Assembly (NCBI GenBank): GCA_046294265.1
Contig: JBKBKC010000004.1
Coordinates: forward strand, 198,745 to 262,744
Reading direction: 5' to 3'
Origin: JBKBKC01 sp046294265
GTDB taxonomy: Bacteria; Pseudomonadota; Alphaproteobacteria; Rhodobacterales; Rhodobacteraceae
DNA: 64,000 nucleotides
The position numbers were made by a program, and so were the translations under genes. This document shows positions 43,676 to 52,504 of the stretch, in pieces. Every line of letters begins with the position of its first letter. Position 1 is the first letter of the stretch. The notes under the pieces were generated by a model. That model saw nothing but the letters and a program-made list of their open reading frames with translations, was not told the DNA's origin and made no database searches.

Positions 43676-44596
43676 TCAGCCTTCGAGGTCAGCGAGCTCC
43701 CGCTCCAGTTTCTTGACATGGGCCGCCGCATCCTTCGCGGCCTTCTTCATCTCGGCGGCCCGCCCCTCCAGGTTCTTGGCCGTTGCGCGGTAGCCACGCA
43801 CCGCCGCATCCCGATCGGCCTCAAGTTTCTGGATAGCTTTCTCGAGATCCTTGGAAAGGTCCGCCGTCACCGCCTCCGACCAGCTTGCCCCGTCATAAAT
43901 CTTGACCGCCGTCTTGCCCCAGAACGAGGGCTTGGTCAGGTTCGCCGATGCGGTCACCATCTCTCCAACGAACAGCGCCGTATGGGACCGCCCCGCCTTG
44001 GCATCGGACAGGAACTTGCCGCAGGCCGAAATAATCACCTTCTCGACCGGAGACGCGGCAAATACCATCGCATCCTTGGCGGCGGCGTCGTTGATCTTGG
44101 CCAGTTCCGCCCCGCTTGATTTCGCGGCCTTGCTGCTGGCCTGCCCCAGCTTCCCGACAGCAACGAACAGCAATGCGATATCCGCCGCGATATCAACGCC
44201 GTCTCCGGTTTTCTTCGTCTTCGAGTTCACGATCTTTATCTGTCGGATCATCTCATCGTATTCGGCGGCAGCGTCATCCGCATACTTGCGATTCTGCTCC
44301 GCCATGCGGCTGAACTGCGTCACAAATCCGGTGCACCAGTCCACGAACTCCTTCTCTGCGACGAGGCTCTGGTTCAGCTTGAAGATGTATTCGGCAATCT
44401 CCTCGGCCTGCTTGGCATTGGGCGGAATGACCACGATATCGCCCGGCTGCAGGTTCTCAGGCTCCTTGCGCTTGCTCACAAGCGCGGCGTTGGCCTTGTC
44501 CTTCCAGATGATCTTCCAGTCTTTGTGACCATATTTCTTGATCACCGCATCCAGTTTTTCGTTCTTCGCAATCTTGTGTTTCTTATCAACGTACAT
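43676..44596 (-). CDS. LysM-like coiled-coil protein of unknown function
   Basis: 306 residues. The first 60 residues read HKIAKNEKLDAVIKKYGHKDWKIIWKDKANAALVSKRKEPENLQPGDIVVIPP, which resembles a LysM fold of the phage-tail/injection-system kind. The rest is mostly Ala/Lys/Glu helix with a heptad end (EKAIQKLEADRDAAVRGYRATAKNLEGRAAEMKKAAKDAAAHVKKLERELADLE). No signal peptide from the ATG at 44596, which follows CAGGAG; a GTG start at 44650 would add a Cys-rich hydrophobic end that could be a lipobox (LLFSCAGC). Codon use is richer in AAG/GAA and lower in GC than the neighbours. I do not recognise a family beyond the LysM-like start. Confidence 0.7.
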   Translation of the reverse strand: MYVDKKHKIAKNEKLDAVIKKYGHKDWKIIWKDKANAALVSKRKEPENLQPGDIVVIPPNAKQAEEIAEYIFKLNQSLVAEKEFVDWCTGFVTQFSRMAEQNRKYADDAAAEYDEMIRQIKIVNSKTKKTGDGVDIAADIALLFVAVGKLGQASSKAAKSSGAELAKINDAAAKDAMVFAASPVEKVIISACGKFLSDAKAGRSHTALFVGEMVTASANLTKPSFWGKTAVKIYDGASWSEAVTADLSKDLEKAIQKLEADRDAAVRGYRATAKNLEGRAAEMKKAAKDAAAHVKKLERELADLEG

Positions 44597-44715
44597 TACG
44601 GACTCCTGGCTTGTCGCACAACCGGCGCAGGAAAAAAGCAAAAGACGCACCTGTCAACCGGACTGCTTGCCGCGTTCACGGTGCTGTCAGCGCCACATTG
44701 CGGCCGCCAGACATG

Positions 44716-44744
44716 AAAACAGCCTCTCGATGGACGAGAGGCTG
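44716..44744 (-). terminator. Rho-independent terminator of rpsD
   Basis: Minus strand: CAGCCTCTCG-TCCAT-CGAGAGGCTG then TTTT. Ten-base perfect stem, 26 bases past the rpsD stop. Confidence 0.88.
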
Positions 44745-44769
44745 CAGATCAATGCCCGGTCGCACCGGA

Positions 44770-45390
44770 TCAGTTCTTGGCGTAGTATTCCACGACCAGG
44801 TTCGGTTCCATCTGCACCGGATAGGGCACATCGCCCAGACCCGGTTGGCGCAGGAAGGTCGCGGTCATCTTGTGGTGATCGACCTCGAGGTAATCGGGCA
44901 CGTCCCGCTCGGTCAGAGCCACCGCCTCCAGCACCAGCGCCATCTGCTTGGACGCCTGCTTGACCTCGACCACATCGCCTTCCTTGCAGCGGTAGGAGGC
45001 GATGTTCACGCGCTTGCCGTTCACGGTGACGTGGCCGTGGTTCACGAACTGGCGGGCGGCAAAGATGGTGGGCACGAATTTCGCGCGATAGACGATGGCG
45101 TCGAGGCGACGCTCCAGCAGGCCCACCAGGTTTTCGCCGGTATCGCCGGTCACGCGGGCAGCCTCGGCATAAATGCGCTTGAACTGCTTTTCGGTCAGGT
45201 CGCCGTAATAGCCCTTGAGCTTTTGCTTGGCGCGCAGTTGGGTGCCAAAATCGGAAAGTTTGTTCTTGCGGCGCTGGCCGTGCTGGCCGGGGCCGTATTC
45301 GCGCTTGTTCACCGGGGATTTCGGACGGCCCCAGATGTTCTCGCCCATGCGGCGGTCGATCTTGTACTTGGCAGAGGTGCGTTTGGTCAC
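44770..45390 (-). CDS. rpsD: 30S ribosomal protein S4
   Basis: 206 residues: TKRTSAKYKIDRRMGENIWGRPKSPVNKREYGPGQHG at the start and the S4 RNA-binding domain RRLDAIVYRAKFVPTIFAARQFVNHGHVTVNGKRVNI. Initiates at a GTG (45390) with AGGAG seven bases upstream. Stands alone, with its own terminator. In many bacteria S4 lies in the alpha operon; here it does not. Confidence 0.96.
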   Translation of the reverse strand: MTKRTSAKYKIDRRMGENIWGRPKSPVNKREYGPGQHGQRRKNKLSDFGTQLRAKQKLKGYYGDLTEKQFKRIYAEAARVTGDTGENLVGLLERRLDAIVYRAKFVPTIFAARQFVNHGHVTVNGKRVNIASYRCKEGDVVEVKQASKQMALVLEAVALTERDVPDYLEVDHHKMTATFLRQPGLGDVPYPVQMEPNLVVEYYAKN

Positions 45391-45693
45391 CGCTGATCTC
45401 CTTCTATGTGATCGAAGGGCGTTGTCCTCTTCCCCGGAGGGACGACAGGCCACCGCTCGCGCGGGCCGCCAACACCAATGAAAACCCCGGGCGATGCCCA
45501 AGACTGCGGGGTGATACGCCCCCCCTGCACCGGAGTCAACCTTGCCCGGCTGCGGAAGCGGGGGGTTTCACACCCCCCGCCGCCCCCGTGAGGTATTTCG
45601 TCAAGGAGAGAACATTTTGAAGGCACCTCGAAAAATTGCCCTGACCATGCGGCGGCGGCATAATTCTATGGATGATCGTTCGCTTGGGGTTTG
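45391..45693. other. Gene-free stretch between rpsD and an IS5 remnant
   Basis: 303 bases. Contains a strong GCGGGGGGT/ACCCCCCGC type stem around 45556-45580 (loop TTTC-like), possibly a transcription barrier, and the left flank of the IS5 remnant. No gene seen. Confidence 0.45.
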
Positions 45694-45848
45694 ATGTTGG
45701 CACAGATGGGTTTCTTCGATCTTTCAGATCGATACGCGAGCCTGGACTCGAAGAGGGATCCTTTGGTCGAGATCAGCGCCGTGGTGCCTCGGGGCGAGTT
45801 TCGCCCGGCGCTTGAGCGCGTCTGGCGCAAGCCGGAGGCGGAGCGGTC
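45694..45848 (+). pseudogene. IS5-family transposase, N-terminal fragment
   Basis: MLAQMGFFDLSDRYASLDSKRDPLVEISAVVPRGEFRPALERVWRKPEAER, the start of an IS5-group transposase that differs from the one at 16.6 kb; it then stops and the rest is missing. Confidence 0.78.
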
Positions 45849-45916
45849 ACATCATCAAAGACATTAGGTGTCTGAATGTGGCGGAGGGGTTGGGCCTGAC
45901 GTCGCACCCTCACAGC

Positions 45917-48900
45917 CTATGCTCCCGCGCCTCTCCTTAAACCCTCGACATCAAACTGCCGACCAGCCCCAATCGGCCCGGGCCCACGTCGCCCAGCAAG
46001 AACCAGCCAAGATGCTGGCACGACGATGAGGATCGCAGCGGTGGCCAGGGCCAGCCCCGCGGCAATGGCCGTGCCGAGGGCGGCGCGGCCTTCGGCGCCC
46101 GGCCCTGTGGCCAGCATCAGCGGCAGGGCACCAAGGACCGTTGCGGCCAGTGTCATGGCGATGGGGCGCAGGCGCAGCGCGCAGGCCTTGGCGATGGCCT
46201 CGCGCGGCGCGGCGCCTGCGCGCGCGGCCGTTTCGGCGAATTCGACGATCAGCACGGCGGTCTTGGCCGTCAGCCCCACCAGCAGCAGCAGCCCGATCTG
46301 GGAATAGAGGTTCAGGCTGACCCCGCTCCATCCCAGGGCGAAGAGGCCCGCCGCCAGCGCCGGCGGCACGCTGGCCATCACCGCCAGGGCGGCGCGCGGG
46401 CTTTCGAACTGGGCCGCCAGGGCCAGGAAGGCCAGCAGCGCCGCGACCCCGATGGCCAGGGCAAAGCTGCGGTCGGCCTCGCCCTGCTGGGCCGCCTCGC
46501 CCAGCGGGATCAGCCGCATGTCGGGCCCCAGATGCGCCGGCGCAAGCCGCCGGGCCTCGGCCAGGGCGGCGGCCAGCGTCACGCCCTCGGCCGGGGTGGC
46601 GCGCAGGGTGACGGCGCGGCGCTGCGCCTCGCGGCCCAGTTCGGCGGCGCTGGCGCGTTCCTCGGCGCGAATGAATTCGGCCAGCGCCACCGGAGCACCC
46701 GCCGCACCCGGCACGAACAGGTCCGCCAGCGCCTGCGGATCGGTGGCGCGCTGCCGCCCGGTGAGCACGAGGTCGAAGGCCCGGTCGCCGGCGGCGAGGC
46801 TGCCCAGCGTCAGCCCCGAGGCGGCGGCACGCAGCAAGGCCCCCGCCGCGACCGGATCGACCCCGCGCGCAGCCAGACGGTCGCGGTCGAGGATCAGCGC
46901 CAGTTCCGGCTGCCCGGCGGCAAAGCCCGAGCGGGCGTTGCGCAACAGCGCGCTTGCAGCCAGGTCGGCGGCCAGCCCCTCGGCGCTGTCGGCAAGCCGG
47001 GTGTAATCGGGCCCCAGGATGGCCAGTTGCAGCCCCTGACCCGCACCGCGGATGCGCAGGGCAGTGGGCTGGCGCACCTCGGCGTCCAGCGCGACCAGGG
47101 CGGCGATGCGCTGCTGCGCCTCGGCGACGATCTCGGCCTGCGGGCGGCGGGCGTCCCAGAGGGCCAGGCGCAGCGTGACCTTGCCCTGGTCGCTGCGTCC
47201 GCCCGCCCCGGCTTCGACGAAGAGTGCTGCAACCTCGCCCGAGGCGGTCAGCGGGGCCAGCGCGGCCTCGACTGCCAGCATCCGCGCATCGGTCAGATCC
47301 AACGCCGCGCCGGTGGGCGCGTTCAGCCGCACCTCAAATTCGCCGCGATCCTCGACCGGGGTCAGCTCCTGCGGCAGGCTGCCCAGCCGGTCCCACCCGG
47401 CCAGGGCCAGCACCGCCGCCGCGGCCAGAACCGGCAGCGGGGCGGCCAGAAGCGCACTGATGGCCCGGTCGCGGCCGCGCGCAAGCCGCCCGGGCGCGTC
47501 GGAAGCCGCGAGGCTTGCGGTCAGCAGCTGCGCGGCCAGCATGGGCACCAGCGTCAGCGCCACGAAGGTCGAGATCGCAGTGGCCACGGCCAGCGCCACG
47601 GCGAATTCGCGAAAGAGCCCGCCGATCTGGCCGGGAAGGAAGATCAGCGGCAGGACCACCGCGATCAGCACGGCGGTGGTCGCCACGGCGGCGAAGGCCA
47701 CTTGCGCCGTGCCCTCGGCCGCGGCGCGGGCGGGCGCCACCCCTTGTGCGCGCAGCCGGGCGATGTTCTCGACCACGACGATGGCATCGTCCACCACTAG
47801 CCCGGCGGCCACCACCAGTGCCATGAGCGTCAGCACGTTGATCGAATAGCCCAGCATCCAGAGCACGGCGATCGTGCCCGACAGCGCCACGGGCAGGCTG
47901 ACTGCCGGGATCGCGGCCAGCCGCGGTTGGCGCAGGAAGGCGAAGATCACCGCCAGCACGATGCCTGTGGCCATGGCCAGCGCCAGCACCACCTCGCGCA
48001 CCGCGCCGCGCACGAAATCGGCCTCGTCGGCGACCACGCTCAGCCTGGTGTCGGGGGGCAGATCGGCGGCAAGCTCGGCCACGGCCTCCGCCACCGCCGC
48101 CGACAGCGCCAGGATATTCGCTCCCGGTTCGCGCAGGATGCGCACGCCCACGCCGGCCTCGCCATTCACCCGCAGCACGCCCGCGCCCGGGCCCGGCGCC
48201 TCGAGCACCACCGCCAGATCGCCCAGGAGCACGCCCGGCGCGACCGGCAGCGCCGCGAGTGCCTCGACCGTCATCGGTTCCGCCCCCATCGCCAGCGGAA
48301 TCGCCTGCCGCCCCCCTTCGAATGCCCCGGCCGCAAGGTCGATCTGGGCCGCCCCCAGCGCCCGGCGCAGGTCTTCGGGTCCGAGACCCAGCACGCCCAG
48401 CCGCGTCAGGTCGGCCTCGATCCGGATCACCGTGTCGCGCTGGCCCTGGATGCCGACATCTGCAACCCCCGGCAGGCCGACCAGCCGCCCCTCGATCCGC
48501 TCGGCGACCATGCGCGTCAGCTCGGTCGCCGCCCGGCTGTCCGAGGTCAGCGCCAGCAGGATCGCATGGCGGGCGTCGTCGTCGGCCTTGGTCACGCGCG
48601 GGGCCTCGACCCCGTCGGGCAGGCGCGGGGCGACGCGGGCGATGGCCTCGCGCAGCTCGGCGGCGGCCTTGTCGGGGTCCACCCCCTCGGCCAGTTCCGC
48701 CACAACCCGGCTGCGCCCGGGGCGCGAGCTGGCCGACAACGCGACCAGCCCCGGGACGCGCGCCGCCGCCCCCTCGATCCGCGCCGTCACCTCGCGGTCG
48801 ATCAGTTCGGCGGGCGCGCCGTCCCAGGCGGTTGTGACCGAGACGATGCCGCGCTCGACCCGCGGCAGTTCGCGCACCTCAAGCGCGGTCAGCGCCGCAA

Positions 48901-48985
48901 GCCCGGCAATGATGATCAGCAGATGCACGACCGCGGTCAGGACCGGGCGGCGCAGCGAGAGCGGCAAGGGTTTCGCAGCGGTCAT
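45917..48985 (-). CDS. RND efflux pump inner-membrane subunit (AcrB/MexF type)
   Basis: 1022 residues, twelve predicted membrane segments in two halves. LSLRRPVLTAVVHLLIIIAGLAALTAL is the first, and TM4 carries the proton-relay acidic pair in GLVVDDAIVVVENIARL. Further RND marks are VADVGIQGQRDTVIRIE and the C-terminal IGLLLLVGLTAKTAVLIVEFAET. The pump shuttles substrates from the periplasm outward, driven by protons. The ATG at 48985 overlaps the adaptor stop by four bases; the long upstream extension of the frame is noise. No outer-membrane channel gene is adjacent, so a general TolC-like partner is assumed. Substrate unknown. Confidence 0.95.
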   Translation of the reverse strand: MTAAKPLPLSLRRPVLTAVVHLLIIIAGLAALTALEVRELPRVERGIVSVTTAWDGAPAELIDREVTARIEGAAARVPGLVALSASSRPGRSRVVAELAEGVDPDKAAAELREAIARVAPRLPDGVEAPRVTKADDDARHAILLALTSDSRAATELTRMVAERIEGRLVGLPGVADVGIQGQRDTVIRIEADLTRLGVLGLGPEDLRRALGAAQIDLAAGAFEGGRQAIPLAMGAEPMTVEALAALPVAPGVLLGDLAVVLEAPGPGAGVLRVNGEAGVGVRILREPGANILALSAAVAEAVAELAADLPPDTRLSVVADEADFVRGAVREVVLALAMATGIVLAVIFAFLRQPRLAAIPAVSLPVALSGTIAVLWMLGYSINVLTLMALVVAAGLVVDDAIVVVENIARLRAQGVAPARAAAEGTAQVAFAAVATTAVLIAVVLPLIFLPGQIGGLFREFAVALAVATAISTFVALTLVPMLAAQLLTASLAASDAPGRLARGRDRAISALLAAPLPVLAAAAVLALAGWDRLGSLPQELTPVEDRGEFEVRLNAPTGAALDLTDARMLAVEAALAPLTASGEVAALFVEAGAGGRSDQGKVTLRLALWDARRPQAEIVAEAQQRIAALVALDAEVRQPTALRIRGAGQGLQLAILGPDYTRLADSAEGLAADLAASALLRNARSGFAAGQPELALILDRDRLAARGVDPVAAGALLRAAASGLTLGSLAAGDRAFDLVLTGRQRATDPQALADLFVPGAAGAPVALAEFIRAEERASAAELGREAQRRAVTLRATPAEGVTLAAALAEARRLAPAHLGPDMRLIPLGEAAQQGEADRSFALAIGVAALLAFLALAAQFESPRAALAVMASVPPALAAGLFALGWSGVSLNLYSQIGLLLLVGLTAKTAVLIVEFAETAARAGAAPREAIAKACALRLRPIAMTLAATVLGALPLMLATGPGAEGRAALGTAIAAGLALATAAILIVVPASWLVLAGRRGPGPIGAGRQFDVEGLRRGAGA

Positions 48986-50118
48986 GGCTGCGCCCGCCGC
49001 AGAACCACCTGCACCGGATCGCCTGCCGGGGCCAGCGCAGGTGCCACGACCTCGACCGTGGCACCGTCGCGCAGGCGTGCGGTGCCCTCGACCGCGATCA
49101 GATCGCCGGGCGCGACATCGGCCTGCACCAGCAGCCGGTCGTCCTGCCGGGCGACAATCCGAACCGGAAGCCGCAGCGCGCGCCCGTCGCGCAGCACCCA
49201 GACCTCGGCCCCCGCGCGCGACCACTGCACGGCCAGCGGATCGACCGAGGGCAGCGATTCGTGCCGCCGTTCGATGGCAACGGCCACGCGCATGCCGGGG
49301 CGCAGGTGGGGGGCATCGGCGGCAAGCTGTGCTTCGGCACCCATCATCCCGGTCTCGGGGTCGGTCCGCCCGTCCAGCGCCGTCACCACCGCCGCAACCG
49401 GGGCCGCATCCAGCATCACCGCGCGCACGGTTACCGCGTCGCCGGGGGCAACGGCCTGGGCAGCGCGCTCCGACAGACCAAAGACCACGATCGGCGCGGC
49501 CTCGGCGCGGATCGTTGTCACCTGCGCCCCTTCCGGAATCTGATCGCCCGGCCGCGCCGTGATCAGATCGACCCGGCCCGCGATGGGTGCGCGCAGGATG
49601 CGCCGTTCCACCGCCAGCGCCGCCGCCTCGCGCCCCAGTCTGGCGCGGGCGAGCGCGGTTCGGGCGGCGGTGACCTGAACCTCGGTGGCGACACCGCGCG
49701 CGGCCAGGGCCTCGGCGCGGGCCAGCGCCGCCTCGGCCTCGGCAAGGTCGAGTTCCGCTTGGGCCAGGGCGCGGCGCTCGTCGTCGTCGCGCAGCAGGAC
49801 CACCGGATCGCCTGCCGCCACGATCGCCCCCGGCGCCACCGCGACCTGCAGCACGCGCCCGCCGCTGCGCGCCGTGACCGGCGCCACCGCACCCCCGCGC
49901 AGATGGCCAAGGGCGACATGGCGTTCGACCCGCACCACCTCGACCGGGGCCTCGGCCACGACCCGGTGCACCGGCCGGGTCTGGGCTGCGGGTGGGGGGA
50001 CGGAGGCGGTCGATGCCGACCGGTCGAACAGGGCGGGCAGAGGCCAGGGCCACACAAGCGCCCCCCCGCCCAGCAGCAGGATGACAGCCGCGAAAAAAAT
50101 CTGACGACGAAGGGACAC
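48982..50118 (-). CDS. RND efflux periplasmic adaptor (HlyD/MFP family)
   Basis: 378 residues. One membrane anchor near the start (QIFFAAVILLLGGGALVWPW), then the lipoyl-like pair around GGRVLQVAVAPGAIVAAGDPVVLLRDDDERRALAQAELDLAEAEAALARAEALAARG (hairpin) and RAPIAGRVDLITARPGDQIPEGAQVTTI. The GTG at 50118 has GAGG about 7 bases upstream; the GTG at 50124 is the alternative. It links the pump to an outer-membrane channel. 55 bases after the histidine kinase gene and on the same strand. Confidence 0.92.
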   Translation of the reverse strand: MSLRRQIFFAAVILLLGGGALVWPWPLPALFDRSASTASVPPPAAQTRPVHRVVAEAPVEVVRVERHVALGHLRGGAVAPVTARSGGRVLQVAVAPGAIVAAGDPVVLLRDDDERRALAQAELDLAEAEAALARAEALAARGVATEVQVTAARTALARARLGREAAALAVERRILRAPIAGRVDLITARPGDQIPEGAQVTTIRAEAAPIVVFGLSERAAQAVAPGDAVTVRAVMLDAAPVAAVVTALDGRTDPETGMMGAEAQLAADAPHLRPGMRVAVAIERRHESLPSVDPLAVQWSRAGAEVWVLRDGRALRLPVRIVARQDDRLLVQADVAPGDLIAVEGTARLRDGATVEVVAPALAPAGDPVQVVLRRAQP

Positions 50119-50172
50119 GCGCACACCTCGGGTTGTTCGCGCCGCTCTAGCGCGACAATACCAAACCGATCC

Positions 50173-51450
50173 TCAACGAACGGCGGGCAGTTCGAGGCGC
50201 GCGCAAAGCCCGCCGTGGGGTGCCTCGGCCAGGGTGAGCCGCCCCTCGTAAAGCGCGACCAGATCGGCGAGGATGGCGAGCCCCAGGCCGCTGCCCGCGG
50301 TCGTGGCCTCGTCCAGCCGTGCCCCGCGCGCCATCAGCCGGTCGCGCTCCTCGGCGGGGATGCCGGGGCCGTCATCCTCGACGGTCAGAACCAGCCGACC
50401 CGGCGGGGCAGCGGGGGCGTTCAGGCGCACGGTGCTGCGGGCATGGGCCAGCGCATTCTCGACCAGGTTGCCCAACATCTCGGCCAGATCCTGCGCCTCG
50501 CCGGCAAAGGCGGGCACCGGCCCCGGGTCGAGCGATAGGATGATGCCGCGCCGCGCGGCCTGCGGCGCAAAGACCAGCGCCAGATCCTCCAGCACCGGCC
50601 CCACCGGTGTCGCGCGGGCCAAAGCCGCGCCCGGTCCGGCCAGGGCTGCGCGGCGCAGATGCCAGCGGATCATCCGGTCCATCTGCGCCAGCAACCCGGC
50701 CTCGGGCCCCTTCGCGCGCAGCATCAGCGTGGCCAGCGGCCCTTTCAGCGCATGGGCAAGGTTGCCGACATGCGTCCGGGCGCGGGCGATGGTGTCGGCA
50801 TTGGCCGACAGCAGGGCGTTGAGCGCCTGCGCCAGCGGGATCAGTTCGCGCATTTTCGGGTCCGGCAGCCGGTCCAGCGCCCCCAGCCGCAGCCGGTCGA
50901 GATCGGCCGCAAAGCGCCGGAGTGCCCGCAACCCCAGCCGGATCGCCAGCAGTTGCGCCCCGGCCAGCGCCAGTCCCACAACGGCCAGCGACACCAGAAG
51001 CGGCCAGCGGATGGCGTCGAGCGCTGCGTCGCGTTCGTCCATCGGCAGCGCGGCCGTGACGGTCAGCACTTGCGCATCGCCGGGCGCGGTAAAGACCCGC
51101 GCGCGTGTGATGGTCTTTGACGGGTCGATCCCTGCACCCAGCAGTGCAGGGGCGGCGGCCAGGATGCCCCGGTCACTGCCGACGGTCCACCCCCACCCTG
51201 ACCCCGGTTGCTCGTAGCGCGGATCGGGCGGCGGCGGCACGACCAAAAGCTCGCCGTCCTCGGTCCAGGTGGTTGCCGCCATGACCCCACGCAACGCGGC
51301 CTCGAGTTCGGCCGACAGGCGCCGGTCCACGAAATCGGCCAGCAGCGCCGAGACCGCAACCCAGGCCAGCGCCAGCGCCAGCGCCGTCAGCCCCATCGCC
51401 GCCAGCGCCAGGCGCGCGGCGATCGAGGGGGGCCTGCCCGGCCACCTCAT
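50173..51450 (-). CDS. Sensor histidine kinase (PhoQ/QseC-like)
   Basis: 425 residues. Two membrane segments (LALAAMGLTALALALAWVAVSALLA near 15-40 and LLVSLAVVGLALAGAQLLAIRL) enclose a periplasmic sensor of about 110 residues with no metal-binding cluster that I can recognise. The H-box reads NLAHALKGPLATL, N-box EMLGNLVENALAHA, G-boxes VEDDGPGIP and GSGLGLAILADLV. The ALKGP wording around His is like PhoQ-class kinases. Overlaps the response regulator by four bases. Confidence 0.92.
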   Translation of the reverse strand: MRWPGRPPSIAARLALAAMGLTALALALAWVAVSALLADFVDRRLSAELEAALRGVMAATTWTEDGELLVVPPPPDPRYEQPGSGWGWTVGSDRGILAAAPALLGAGIDPSKTITRARVFTAPGDAQVLTVTAALPMDERDAALDAIRWPLLVSLAVVGLALAGAQLLAIRLGLRALRRFAADLDRLRLGALDRLPDPKMRELIPLAQALNALLSANADTIARARTHVGNLAHALKGPLATLMLRAKGPEAGLLAQMDRMIRWHLRRAALAGPGAALARATPVGPVLEDLALVFAPQAARRGIILSLDPGPVPAFAGEAQDLAEMLGNLVENALAHARSTVRLNAPAAPPGRLVLTVEDDGPGIPAEERDRLMARGARLDEATTAGSGLGLAILADLVALYEGRLTLAEAPHGGLCARLELPAVR

Positions 51451-52118
51451 TCTGGCGGGTTCCCCGGCAACAGGCGATACCCCTCGCCGCGCAGGGTCTC
51501 GATGCGGCCCTCGCCGATCTTGCGCCGGATCCGGCCGACGATCACCTCGAGCGAGCGGAAGTCGCGGTCGGCGTCGCGGTCATACATGTGTTCGGACAAA
51601 TCCGTGCGGCTGACGATGCGCCCCTTGTTCAGCATCAGATGGCGCAAGACCCGCGCCTCAAAGGCGGTCAGCTTCAGCGGCATCCCGTCCAGCGTCACGA
51701 TCCCGGTCGCGGTATCAAGCACCAGCGCCCCTGCCGCGATCTGCGCATCCGCATGACCCGAGGCGCGTCGGATCAGGGTGGCAAGCCGCAGCGCCACCTC
51801 CTCGATCCGCACGGGCTTGAGCACATAGTCATCGGCACCGGCGCGAAACCCCGCCACCTTGTCGGCCCAGGCCTCGCGCCCGGTCAGGATCAGCACCGGC
51901 ATCGTGAGGCCACCTGCGCGCCAGCGCGTGAGCACCTCGACCCCCGGCAGACCCGGCAGCCCGAGGTCGAGCACGGCGGCGGCATAGGTTTCGGTGGCAC
52001 CCAGAAATTCGCCTTCCTCTCCGTCATGGGCGATCTCGACAACATGGCCTGCCTCGCGCAGACCTGCGGCCAGTTCGGCGGCCAGCGCCGTGTCATCCTC
52101 GACCAGCAGGATCTTCAC
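51447..52118 (-). CDS. Response regulator, OmpR/PhoB family
   Basis: 223 residues. Receiver with phospho-acceptor Asp51 (AVLDLGLPGLPG), Asp8-Asp9, Thr in LILTGRE and Lys in VLKPVRIEE; C-terminal winged helix (PLKLTAFEARVLRHLMLNKGRIVSRTDLSEHMYDRDADRDFRSLEVIVGRIRRKI). Overlaps the PepSY-like gene by four bases and the kinase by four. Probable binding site is the 11-bp direct repeat at 52415-52436. Confidence 0.94.
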   Translation of the reverse strand: MKILLVEDDTALAAELAAGLREAGHVVEIAHDGEEGEFLGATETYAAAVLDLGLPGLPGVEVLTRWRAGGLTMPVLILTGREAWADKVAGFRAGADDYVLKPVRIEEVALRLATLIRRASGHADAQIAAGALVLDTATGIVTLDGMPLKLTAFEARVLRHLMLNKGRIVSRTDLSEHMYDRDADRDFRSLEVIVGRIRRKIGEGRIETLRGEGYRLLPGNPPE

Positions 52119-52393
52119 GGGCGCTCTCCGGGCAGGATGCGCGCCTCGATCTGGCCGATCCCCTCGACCTCGACAAAGCGGCAGCCCGGTCCGGTCAGGC
52201 GGATGCGCACCACATTGCCCGCTGGCGTCAGCCAGCGCAGTTCGCTGACCTCGCGGTCCTCGCGCAGGGCCAGCGCCTCGCCACGGTAGCGCGCAGCGGC
52301 GCAGGCCAGCGCCTCTGACGGTTCGAGCGGCTCGGCCTGCGCGGTCGCAGCCAGGCCGAGGGCCGCAAGCAAGGGGACAAGGTATCGACGCAT
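52115..52393 (-). CDS. Small secreted PepSY-like protein
   Basis: 92 residues with signal peptide (MRRYLVPLLAALGLAATAQAEP). The mature part SEALACAAARYRGEALALREDREVSELRWLTPAGNVVRIRLTGPGCRFVEVEGIGQIEARIL fits a PepSY-like strand-helix pattern (two Cys) and starts the operon with the two-component genes. Likely a periplasmic accessory of the sensor; the family call is tentative. Confidence 0.7.
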   Translation of the reverse strand: MRRYLVPLLAALGLAATAQAEPLEPSEALACAAARYRGEALALREDREVSELRWLTPAGNVVRIRLTGPGCRFVEVEGIGQIEARILPGERP

Positions 52394-52414
52394 GGGCTAC
52401 GATAGATCAGCAGG

Positions 52415-52436
52415 AAACCAAACGGAAGCCAAACGG
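52415..52436. promoter_or_regulatory. 11-bp direct repeat, probable response-regulator site
   Basis: GAAACCAAACG (52415-52425) directly followed by GAAGCCAAACG (52426-52436), 10 of 11 identical. Head-to-tail 10-11 bp repeats are the usual target of OmpR/PhoB-type regulators. It lies between the PepSY-like operon and the divergent secreted-protein gene, so it could control both. Confidence 0.6.
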
Positions 52437-52504
52437 ACCCGTTGCAGGGCGGTTGATCCCGAATCGATCACAAGAGGGCATCGAAACCAGAAAAGGACAC
52501 GACA

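Noticed and set aside
46532..49562. Several long plus-strand frames under the RND pump
   Set aside because: Low-complexity Ala/Arg/Ser frames opposite a clear RND gene; none has a ribosome site or domain.
48986..50053. Extension of the RND frame to 1378 residues
   Set aside because: The extra N-terminal part is Arg/Gly-rich and lies over the adaptor gene in another frame; the true start at 48985 overlaps the adaptor stop.
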